From SLFH01 sp050486265 (GTDB taxonomy: Bacteria > Planctomycetota > Phycisphaerae > Phycisphaerales > UBA1924), in the NCBI GenBank assembly GCA_050486265.1, contig JBJHCY010000007.1, forward strand, positions 62,001 through 126,000: DNA of 64,000 nucleotides, read 5' to 3'. Shown piece by piece: positions 50,211 to 58,225 of the stretch (its first letter is position 1; every line of letters starts with the position of its first letter). Both the position numbers and the translations under genes were made by a program. The notes below the pieces were generated by a model. It saw only the letters and a list, made by a program, of their open reading frames with translations. It was not told the DNA's origin and searched no databases.

Positions 50211-52277
50211 ATGAAACCAGACTTCTCCAGTTACCGTCGGGCGCTCAACATCAGCATCATCGGGATCGCCATCCAACTCGTGATGGCGGTTCTCCTGGTG
50301 TTCTACGGAGCGTTCGCGAACGACCACGCGGCGATCACCGCCTCGATCTACGCCGCCATCGGCCTGGTCTCGTGGCTGACGCTCATCATCCTGTTCGACC
50401 AGCACCGGCGCGAGCGGGTCGAGGCGTTCGAAGCCGAGGCGATGGAGTCGTCCGGGGCGTCTGCCTCCAGCGTCTTCGAGCAGACGGGCGACGAACTCCG
50501 CGTCGCCGCGAGGCGACTGCGGGCGCTGTACCGCTTCTTCCTCCCCGTGATGGGGCTGCTCGTCGGCGGGGCGATGGTCACCATCGGTGTCGTCCGCTTC
50601 AACGCGGGGCGCGAGCTGATGGGCGATCTGGAAAGGGACTTCGCCGCAGACACCTTCTTCGCCCTGTTCGTCTCGCTGGCCGCGACCGTCATCGGGTTCA
50701 TCTTCGCGCGCTTCTGCTCTGGGATGGGCAAGCAGAAGGTCTGGGCCAACCTGAACGCGGGGGCCTCGGCGGCGGTGGGCGTGGCGGTGTTCGGCGCGCT
50801 GATCGCGGTCGGGCACTTCTTCAAGATCGCAGGACCCGACACCCTTTTGCGGTACCTCACGGTCGTCCTCCCCCTGCTGATGATCCTTCTGGGCGTCGAG
50901 ACGCTGCTGAACCTGCTCATGGAGATCTACCGCCCGCGGAAGATCGACGAGCACCCGCGTCCCGCGTTCGACTCGCGTCTGCTCGGCCTGATCGCCGCCC
51001 CCGACCGGGTGGCCCAGTCGATCGGCGACGCGATCAACTACCAGTTCGGCACCGACATCACCAGCAGCTGGTTCTACAAGCTGTTCAGCCGCTGGATCGG
51101 CGCTCTGGTGCTCTTCGGGCTGCTGGTCGGCTGGCTGCTGACCTCTGTCGCGGTCGTGCAGCCCCACCAGGTCGGCGTGCTGGAGCGTTTCGGGCGTCAG
51201 GTGGCTGTGGTCGAGCCGGGCCTGCGCTTCAAGCTTCCCTGGCCGATGGACCGCGTCGTCGTCCCCGAGTTCATCAACCGCGACGAGCGGGGCAACATCG
51301 TCGCCCGCTTCAGAACCGCGACGGGCATCCGCGTCGTGCAGCTCTCGACGCCTCCGGTCACCTCACCCCACCAGCCGATCCTCTGGACCAACGAGCACGC
51401 CGCCGAAGAAGTCTTCACCATCGTCCGGGCCGACGAGGGCACCGGGGGTGAGGACGAGCTGGCGGACTTCGGCCTCATCGCGGCCGAGGTCCCCGTGCAC
51501 TATGTCGTCGACGATGTGCTCGCGTTCGAGCAGCTCGCCACGCCCGAGCACCGCGAAGAGATCATCAAGGCGATCGGCCGGCGCGAGGTCATGCTCTACC
51601 TGTCGAGCATCACGCTCGACGAGGCGCTTGGGGAATCCAGGTCGGATATCCGCAAGCAGCTCGGGTCGAGGCTCGTGGGTTCTTTGTCGGCGGTCGGGAC
51701 CGGCGGCCAGGACGCCGGCGTCCGCGTCGCCTTCGTCGGGTACGCGGGCGTCCACCCGCCCCGGCGTGCCGCGGCTGCTTTCGAGAATGTGATCGTGCAG
51801 GAAGCCAAGAACGAGGCCCTGTACAGCCGCTCGCGCGGGCGGGCGATCCGCGAGCTGACCGAGGCGGCCGGCTCCGAGCGCGACGCCGAGCGTGCGATCG
51901 AGCTGCTCGACCGGCTCGAGAGCCTGCGCGAGGCGAACGCCACCGACCAGGAAATCCTCGATGTGACCGTCGAGATCGAGCAGGCCCTTGCGCGGGGGGG
52001 CGAAGCGTCTCGCCTGCTTGCAAGGGCGAGGGCCGAACGCTGGACGCGCCATATGTCAGACAGGGCGCTTCGGGATCAGTACGAGGGCGAGCTCGCCGGA
52101 TTCAGGGCCAACCCGGGCCTGTTCATGGCGATCCGCTGGTTCGACACTCTCGCAGACATCATGAACAACACGCGGGTGTATGTCACCGACAGGCCGGACC
52201 TCATCGATTCGGTCTACATGCTCCAGGAGCGGACCTCGGCGGCGGACATCTTCATTCAGGATGACACAGATCAGTGA
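50211..52277 (+). CDS. polytopic membrane protein fused to SPFH domain
   Basis: A 688-residue protein of unusual design. About seven membrane helices occupy residues 11-34, 43-66, 104-127, 143-163, 175-196, 203-235 and 300-325; the last is followed directly by a HflK/HflC-like SPFH domain (Gln-Pro-His-Gln-Val-Gly-Val-Leu-Glu-Arg-Phe-Gly near 333; Pro-Gly-Leu-Arg-Phe-Lys-Leu-Pro-Trp-Pro near 350) and a coiled coil. Normal HflK and HflC have a single N-terminal helix. It could form or seal a large membrane microdomain with the two following proteins. ATG 50211 is the start preferred over an upstream ATG whose extension is not membrane-like. It overlaps the next gene by 17 bases. Confidence 0.82.
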   Translation: MKPDFSSYRRALNISIIGIAIQLVMAVLLVFYGAFANDHAAITASIYAAIGLVSWLTLIILFDQHRRERVEAFEAEAMESSGASASSVFEQTGDELRVAARRLRALYRFFLPVMGLLVGGAMVTIGVVRFNAGRELMGDLERDFAADTFFALFVSLAATVIGFIFARFCSGMGKQKVWANLNAGASAAVGVAVFGALIAVGHFFKIAGPDTLLRYLTVVLPLLMILLGVETLLNLLMEIYRPRKIDEHPRPAFDSRLLGLIAAPDRVAQSIGDAINYQFGTDITSSWFYKLFSRWIGALVLFGLLVGWLLTSVAVVQPHQVGVLERFGRQVAVVEPGLRFKLPWPMDRVVVPEFINRDERGNIVARFRTATGIRVVQLSTPPVTSPHQPILWTNEHAAEEVFTIVRADEGTGGEDELADFGLIAAEVPVHYVVDDVLAFEQLATPEHREEIIKAIGRREVMLYLSSITLDEALGESRSDIRKQLGSRLVGSLSAVGTGGQDAGVRVAFVGYAGVHPPRRAAAAFENVIVQEAKNEALYSRSRGRAIRELTEAAGSERDAERAIELLDRLESLREANATDQEILDVTVEIEQALARGGEASRLLARARAERWTRHMSDRALRDQYEGELAGFRANPGLFMAIRWFDTLADIMNNTRVYVTDRPDLIDSVYMLQERTSAADIFIQDDTDQ

Positions 52278-53334
52278 CGCGCGTGACGCGTTGAGGAGCC
52301 AAGAAGTGCGGATCAAGGCAGTTGTCATCTGGGGCCTCGTGGCCGTCTTCGGCATTGCGCTGGCGTCTTTCATGTTCACCTACACGGTGCGCTACACAGA
52401 GACGGCGGTCGTGACGACATTCGGGAGAGCGCCCGCAGACGCCGAGCCCAAGGGCGCGGGGATCTATTTCCGTTGGCCCTTCCCCTTCCAGATCGTCACC
52501 AAGTACGACACGCGCCTGCGGATCGTCGAGACCACCGCCGAGACGCAGCAGACCGCCGACGACCGTCCGCTGATCGTCGAGGCCTACGCCATCTGGCGCG
52601 TCAGCGATCCCATGGCCTTCTTCCGCGAGTACAGCGGCGCCGGCGACAGCGCCGAACGCCACTTCAACGCGGCCGACGAGGTCGTCCGCGGGCGTCTGCG
52701 TGCCGGGCAGTCGCTGATCGGACGCTACGCGCTGACGGACCTCTTCCCGCCGACGGGCAGAGACGGCAGGATCCCCGAGCTCGAGCAGCGGATGCTCCAG
52801 GAGATGCGGGCCGAGGGCGCAGGCGCGGGCGAGCGGAGCCTCGCCGACAGCGGGATCGAGGTCGTGCAGATCGGCATCAGCCGCGTCCGCTTGCCGCAGG
52901 AGGTCACCCAGGCGGTGATCGAGCGCATGCAGGCGGCCCGCAACCGCGAGACCGAGACGCTGCGGAGCCAGGGCCAGCAGGTCGCGGCCCGGATCCGTTC
53001 TGACGCGGAGGCCGACCGCCAGCGCATCCTCGCCTTCGCCAGGGCCCGCGCCGCGGAGATCCGTGCGTTGGGCGACCGCGAGGCGGCCGAGTACCTCGCG
53101 GGCATGACCGAGGAGCCTCGCCTTGCGATCTTCCTGAAGAACCTCGACATGCTCCGCGACTCGCTGGCCAATCGGACGACGCTCCTGCTCTCGACCGACC
53201 TGCCGGGCCTGCGTCTGCTGAGCCCGCAATCGATCGAGGAGATCGGCCCCGACGGGCTGCCCTACCTCGGCGTCTTCGAGCAGCCGGTTCCCGAGCAGAC
53301 CCCCGTTTCCCGCCGGGAGGGACAAGGTGACTGA
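52261..53334 (+). CDS. hflC: HflC-like SPFH protein
   Basis: A 357-residue protein with one N-terminal membrane helix (about 22-42) followed by a prohibitin-like SPFH domain: Thr-Glu-Thr-Ala-Val-Val-Thr-Thr-Phe-Gly-Arg, then Ile-Tyr-Phe-Arg-Trp-Pro-Phe-Pro-Phe and Ile-Val-Glu-Ala-Tyr-Ala-Ile-Trp-Arg-Val. The C-terminal helix (about 225-290, Ala/Glu/Arg-rich) is the usual stalk. HflC forms with HflK a cage around FtsH in the inner membrane. Its ATG overlaps the end of the preceding gene. Confidence 0.88.
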   Translation: MTQISDARDALRSQEVRIKAVVIWGLVAVFGIALASFMFTYTVRYTETAVVTTFGRAPADAEPKGAGIYFRWPFPFQIVTKYDTRLRIVETTAETQQTADDRPLIVEAYAIWRVSDPMAFFREYSGAGDSAERHFNAADEVVRGRLRAGQSLIGRYALTDLFPPTGRDGRIPELEQRMLQEMRAEGAGAGERSLADSGIEVVQIGISRVRLPQEVTQAVIERMQAARNRETETLRSQGQQVAARIRSDAEADRQRILAFARARAAEIRALGDREAAEYLAGMTEEPRLAIFLKNLDMLRDSLANRTTLLLSTDLPGLRLLSPQSIEEIGPDGLPYLGVFEQPVPEQTPVSRREGQGD

Positions 53335-54763
53335 AGGCAACAGCAATCAGGTCAACGAGCCGATCAATGGCGGGGAGGCTTCCCCGCCGCAGCGTGAGGC
53401 CTCGGTGACGCTGCAGCGCCGCACGCCGCGCGAGTCCGGGTCGCTGATGGACCCCGCGCACGAGTCGCTGGCGGACGCGCTGAAGATCACGATGCGCGTC
53501 GTGCAGTTCGCGATGATCGCGCTGGTGCTGCTGTTCTTCCTCAGCGGCGCTCGCCAGATCAACGAGGGCGAGCGGGGCGTCCGACTTGTCTTTGGGCGTG
53601 TCGCCGACGACAACCTCACGCCCGGCTTCCAGCTCTCGTGGCCCTTCCCCATCGGCGACCTGATCAAGGTCGGCACCGGCGCAGAGCGGATCGCGCTGGA
53701 CGGCTCGAACGAGTTCTGGCCCTTCCTCACCGAGACCGAGCGCCGACGCTCCCTCGACGAGCTTGGCGGGCGCCCGAGCCTCGACCCCGCCAACGACGGC
53801 TCGCTCATCACCCGCGACCAGAACCTCGTGCACACCCAGTGGCGCGTCACCTACCAGCGCCGCGAGCCGGCCTCCTACATCCGCAACATCCACCCCGAAC
53901 ACGAGGAACGCATCATCCGCGCCCTGACAAAGCGCGCCGTCGTCCGCCATGTCGCCGAGCAATCCATCGACGGGGTGCTCCGCGAGGGCGGCAGCGGCGA
54001 GGGCTCGCTCTCGATCGCCGTCCGCTCGACCGCACGCGACCTCCTGGAAGACATCGGCTCGGGCATCCGCGTCGACACGATGGAGCTCATCAGCAAGGTC
54101 CCGCCCCTGGCGGCGCGCAGCGCGTTCAACCAGGTCTCCTCCGCCCAGTCCGAGGCGCAGCGCGAGGTGGAGAACGCCCGCGCCCACGCACGCGGCGCCC
54201 TGCTCGAAGCCGCGGGGTCGATCCCCGTCGCAGAGCGCATCGTCGAGCTCATCGGCGAGTACGAGCTGGCGACCGACCGCGAGCGTGCCGCCCGCGAGGA
54301 CAACGACACCGAGGCCCTCCGGCTCGCGATCGCCGACCGCGATCGCTGGCTCGGGGAGATCAACACGCTGATGGAAGACCCCGAGACGAGCGGGCAGGTC
54401 AACAGCCTCGTCAGCGACGCGAGGACCTACCAGCTCACCGAGTCGGCCCGCAGACGCACCGACTTCGCCACCTACCAGGCCCGCCTCGCCCAGTTCCGCG
54501 AGAACCCCAGCGTCACCATCCACCGCGACTGGTCCGACGCGTGGCTGGCGTTCATGAACCGCGACGCGGTCGAGATCTTCTTCCAGCCCATGGGCGTGAA
54601 GGGGACAGAACTGCGGATCAGCCGGGATCCGGAGATCATGCGCACCCTCGAACGCGTACAGAAAGAGCGCCGGGCCGAACAGATCGAGCGTCAGCGTCAG
54701 CGTGAGCTCGAACGGCGTGAGTTCGAGGTCGACACCTCCCGCGTCGAGATGGACGCCGGCTGA
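53327..54763 (+). CDS. hflK: HflK-like SPFH protein
   Basis: A 478-residue protein. A polar N-terminal extension precedes one membrane helix (about 58-78), then the SPFH domain (Gln-Ile-Asn-Glu-Gly-Glu-Arg-Gly-Val-Arg-Leu-Val-Phe-Gly-Arg near 77-91, Leu-Ser-Trp-Pro-Phe-Pro) and a helical stalk (about 260-400). HflK pairs with HflC to regulate FtsH; ftsH lies elsewhere in the window at 9.6-11.6 kb. It begins with GTG 53327, which overlaps the hflC stop by eight bases and has GGGAGGG upstream. Confidence 0.86.
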   Translation: MTEGNSNQVNEPINGGEASPPQREASVTLQRRTPRESGSLMDPAHESLADALKITMRVVQFAMIALVLLFFLSGARQINEGERGVRLVFGRVADDNLTPGFQLSWPFPIGDLIKVGTGAERIALDGSNEFWPFLTETERRRSLDELGGRPSLDPANDGSLITRDQNLVHTQWRVTYQRREPASYIRNIHPEHEERIIRALTKRAVVRHVAEQSIDGVLREGGSGEGSLSIAVRSTARDLLEDIGSGIRVDTMELISKVPPLAARSAFNQVSSAQSEAQREVENARAHARGALLEAAGSIPVAERIVELIGEYELATDRERAAREDNDTEALRLAIADRDRWLGEINTLMEDPETSGQVNSLVSDARTYQLTESARRRTDFATYQARLAQFRENPSVTIHRDWSDAWLAFMNRDAVEIFFQPMGVKGTELRISRDPEIMRTLERVQKERRAEQIERQRQRELERREFEVDTSRVEMDAG

Positions 54764-54781
54764 CACGCCGACGGAGACCGC

Positions 54782-56149
54782 ATGACCCAGTTCGCCGCAT
54801 CGCCCGACACGCCGGTCGTCGCCGCAGACCGCCTGACCAAGGTCTTCAAGGACTTCTGGCTCAGGGACCGCGCCCGCGCCGTCGACAACCTCACCTTCGA
54901 GATCAACCGGCGGGAGATCTTCGGGCTCCTCGGGCCCAACGGCTCGGGCAAGAGCACCACCATCAAAATGATCCTCGGTCTGCTCAGGCCGACCTCGGGA
55001 CGCCTCGCCGTCTTCAGCAAGCTCCCCACGGATGTCTCGATCAAGAAGCGCATCGGCTTCCTCCCCGAGGAGTCGTACCTCTACGGCTTCCTCAACGCAC
55101 GCGAGACGCTCGACTACTACGGCAAGCTCTTCGGGCTCGTCCATCGCGACCGCCAGAAACGCATCGAAGAGCTCCTCGACATGGTCGGCCTCACCCAAGC
55201 CCAGTTCCGCCCCGTCCGCGAGTACTCCAAGGGCATGCAGCGCCGCATCGGCCTCGCCCAGGCGCTCATCAACGACCCAGAGTTCCTCATCCTCGACGAG
55301 CCCACCACAGGCCTCGACCCGCTCGGCACCCGCCAGGTCAAGGACCTCATCATCGAGCTCGGCAGGCGGGGCAAGACCATCCTCCTCTCAAGCCACCTCC
55401 TCGCCGATGTCGAGGACTGCGTCGACCGCATGGTCATCCTCTACGGAGGGCAGAAGCGCGACGAGGGCATGCGCGACGAACTGCTCGTCCGCAACTCGCG
55501 CACCACCATCGAGTCCGACCTGCTCGACGACGCGACCGTCGCCGAGATCGACCGCATCATCCGCGAGCGCACCGGAGGCGAGAAGTCCATCCTCTCGGTC
55601 TCCCATCCCCGCCAGAAGCTCGAAGAGAAGTTCCTCGAGATCGTCGAGCGGGCCCGCGCTGAAAAACTCGAAACCTCCGGCGCCACCCACGGGGGCGAGG
55701 TCGCGGCGTTCCTCCGCGGCACCGCCACAGGCGAACGCCTGATCGAGGAGCTCGTCTCCGTCGCCGACGATGTGCCGCCGCCCCCCGAGGTCGAGCGGCC
55801 AGGAGAAAAGAAAGCGCCCGAAGGCCCCGACGCGTCGGTCATCGGCGACCTGCTCTCAGAGGCCGACGCCCAACCGGAAGACCAACCGGAAGACCAACCG
55901 AAAACCCAAGCGGGAACCCAGCCGGGACCACAGACCGGCGCTCAAGCCCGAACCGACGCCCAGAGAGGCCGCGATCCATCGTCCTCGCAGAGGCCCGCGG
56001 CCAAGACACCCGGACCGGACGCCCGCGAGAACGACCGCAAAGAGCGGCAAGGCGATGATCGCGTCGACCTGGATGTGATCGGCTCGCTCATGGACTCCGG
56101 CGACACCGATGAGCACGACGGCGAAGGCCCGCGGGAGCGCAAGAAGTGA
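54782..56149 (+). CDS. ABC transporter ATP-binding protein with long acidic tail
   Basis: A 455-residue cytosolic ATPase. The first 240 residues are a standard ABC domain: Walker A Gly-Pro-Asn-Gly-Ser-Gly-Lys-Ser near 58-65, signature Tyr-Ser-Lys-Gly-Met near 146-150, Walker B Leu-Ile-Leu-Asp-Glu-Pro near 166-171. The rest includes about 200 residues of Pro/Asp/Glu/Gln-rich, low-complexity sequence with a Gln-Pro-Glu-Asp repeat. Two short helical motifs recur: Val-Ile-Gly-Asp-Leu-Leu-Ser-Glu-Ala-Asp and Val-Ile-Gly-Ser-Leu-Met-Asp-Ser-Gly-Asp near the end. It pairs with the permease whose GTG overlaps its stop. Confidence 0.92.
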   Translation: MTQFAASPDTPVVAADRLTKVFKDFWLRDRARAVDNLTFEINRREIFGLLGPNGSGKSTTIKMILGLLRPTSGRLAVFSKLPTDVSIKKRIGFLPEESYLYGFLNARETLDYYGKLFGLVHRDRQKRIEELLDMVGLTQAQFRPVREYSKGMQRRIGLAQALINDPEFLILDEPTTGLDPLGTRQVKDLIIELGRRGKTILLSSHLLADVEDCVDRMVILYGGQKRDEGMRDELLVRNSRTTIESDLLDDATVAEIDRIIRERTGGEKSILSVSHPRQKLEEKFLEIVERARAEKLETSGATHGGEVAAFLRGTATGERLIEELVSVADDVPPPPEVERPGEKKAPEGPDASVIGDLLSEADAQPEDQPEDQPKTQAGTQPGPQTGAQARTDAQRGRDPSSSQRPAAKTPGPDARENDRKERQGDDRVDLDVIGSLMDSGDTDEHDGEGPRERKK

Positions 56150-58146
56150 GACTCGGCGAGACGCTGAGAAGGCTCGACAGGCTGCAGCAGTCGCTGGGGT
56201 TCAAGATCGCCGCGTCGGCAGTCGTCGTCGGCCTCATGCTCTTCGGCTTCGGCGCCGTGGCGCTCGACGCGATCGCCAGCCGCGAGGCGGTCGATGAACG
56301 CATCGCCCAGGTCGAGGCCGCCCAGGCCGAGCAAGAAGAGACCGACCAGCGGGCGGCGCTCGCCGACGCCGGCGACGACGCCTCGGCGCTGGCGGCGGTC
56401 AGACGCATCGCCGAGCAGCAGGACAACCCCACCGGAAGGGCCTTCGCCATCGGCGCGGGCGGCTTCGTGGCGCTGGTGATCGTCTGGCTCGGCCTCGCGC
56501 TGACCTACATCGGGATCGGGGCGGTTGCGGGGGTGGTCGTCGTGCCGCTCTGGCTCTTCGATGCGACCCGCGGCTACGCGCTGATCGGGGCGGGCGTGCT
56601 CGCGCTCTCCGCGTCGTTCACGGCGCTGATGCAGCTCCTGAGGCTGCTGTTCAGCGGCCCCGGCCCGGTCTTCGCCATCGCCCGCAATGTCCTGGCCGAG
56701 GCCGTACGCCTCAAGCTCTCGCTGATCTTCATCGTGCTCCTGGTCTTCGCGCTGGCGGCGCTTCCGGGCCTGCTCGACGGCGAGCGTCAACTCCGTTTCC
56801 GCATCCAGTCCTTCCTCCAGTACGGAACGGGCGGGGCCTACTGGATCATCGCCCTGCTCACGCTCCTCTTCTCGGTCGCGACCGTCGCCTTCGAGCAGCG
56901 CGACAAGCTCATCTGGCAGACCGCCACCAAGCCCGTCTCGCCGGCGAAATACATCCTGGGCAAGTGGCTCGGCGTCGCCGGGCTCAACGCGGTGCTCTTG
57001 GCCGTCTGCGCCTCGGGTGTCTTCCTGTTCGTCGAGTACCTCCGCGTGCAGCCCGCGGCCGGGGAGATCCGGGCCTTCGAGCCCTCCTCCGCGGGCGTGC
57101 TGATCAGCGATGACCGCCTCAAGCTGGAGACCGAAGTCCTCGCGGCACGCGTCACCGCAGAGCCCGAGCCCCCCTTCCGCATCGACGACCCCGGCTTCCG
57201 CGAGAGCCTCCGCGAGTACATCGAGAGCAGGCGACGCGTCGAGCCGGGCTTCGCCCAGACCGACGAGGAGTTCGAGGAGGTCGTGCGCGACACCTTCCGA
57301 TCGGCGACCGCCCACGCGATGACGCTCGAGCCGCCGATCATCACGCCGGCCGGCGCGCAGGCCGTGCCACGGTACTTCCGCTTCGAGGGGCTGGAAGGGG
57401 CGAGGCGGAGCCCGCGCCCGGTCACGATCCGCTTCAAGGTCAATTCCGACGAGAACAACCCGACACACTTCTACGACATCGAGTTCCTCTTCGCGGGCTC
57501 AAGGGGACCGTTCTCGACGCACCGAAAGACCGCCGCCGCAACAACGCAGACGATCACCCTCCCCAACGACATCATCCAGGCCGACGGCGTCCTGGAGTTC
57601 TACATGTACAACCACGGGCGCGACGACGACCGATGGTGGGAGACCGGCATGCAGCTGTCGGGGCCGCTCTACATCGACGAGCGGGGCGGGCTCCAGCTCC
57701 TCTACAGCGTCGGCGACTACCGCACCAACTTCATGCGGGTCGTGTTCGTGCTCTGGCTCAAGCTCGCGGCTCTGGCGATGCTGGGCATCTGCGCCGCGAC
57801 CTTCCTGAGTTTCCCTGTCGCCACCCTTGTCGCTGGGGTCATCTTCCTGAGCGCCGAGGCCGCGGGCTTCCTCGCGGCCTCTCTCGAGTCCTACCGCATC
57901 CGCGACCACGACGGGAACCTGATCTGGTGGAAGTATGTCGCCGAGCAGGTCGCCCTGGTCATCAGCGACTTCTTCCGGATCTACGCAGACCTGAGGCCCA
58001 CCTCCCGCCTGGTCGACGGGCGGCTGCTCAGCCTGGGCGAGACCGGGCTCGGCCTCGGCGTGCTCGCGCTGTTCACACTGCTGATTTACGCCGTCGCGGT
58101 CCTGATCTTCAGAAGACGCGAGCTGGCGATCTACTCGGGCAACTGA
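56146..58146 (+). CDS. ABC-2 type transporter permease with large loop
   Basis: A 666-residue membrane protein. It has one N-terminal helix (about 20-42) and a coiled-coil loop (50-95), then about seven helices, with the ABC-2 motif Glu-Gln-Arg-Asp-Lys-Leu-Ile ... Thr-Lys-Pro-Val-Ser ... Gly-Lys-Trp-Leu-Gly-Val near 250-280. A roughly 210-residue soluble domain (about 300-520) lies outside the membrane and has a beta-rich composition, probably periplasmic. It starts at GTG 56146 inside the ATPase stop, so the two are translated together. Confidence 0.88.
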   Translation: MRLGETLRRLDRLQQSLGFKIAASAVVVGLMLFGFGAVALDAIASREAVDERIAQVEAAQAEQEETDQRAALADAGDDASALAAVRRIAEQQDNPTGRAFAIGAGGFVALVIVWLGLALTYIGIGAVAGVVVVPLWLFDATRGYALIGAGVLALSASFTALMQLLRLLFSGPGPVFAIARNVLAEAVRLKLSLIFIVLLVFALAALPGLLDGERQLRFRIQSFLQYGTGGAYWIIALLTLLFSVATVAFEQRDKLIWQTATKPVSPAKYILGKWLGVAGLNAVLLAVCASGVFLFVEYLRVQPAAGEIRAFEPSSAGVLISDDRLKLETEVLAARVTAEPEPPFRIDDPGFRESLREYIESRRRVEPGFAQTDEEFEEVVRDTFRSATAHAMTLEPPIITPAGAQAVPRYFRFEGLEGARRSPRPVTIRFKVNSDENNPTHFYDIEFLFAGSRGPFSTHRKTAAATTQTITLPNDIIQADGVLEFYMYNHGRDDDRWWETGMQLSGPLYIDERGGLQLLYSVGDYRTNFMRVVFVLWLKLAALAMLGICAATFLSFPVATLVAGVIFLSAEAAGFLAASLESYRIRDHDGNLIWWKYVAEQVALVISDFFRIYADLRPTSRLVDGRLLSLGETGLGLGVLALFTLLIYAVAVLIFRRRELAIYSGN

Positions 58147-58225
58147 CGCCCCGCCGGCCCCGCCCCTCTGCAGGCAGGCGAACAATCATCGGTCCGCCGG
58201 CGTTGATAGCCGGGGAGGCAGGCTC

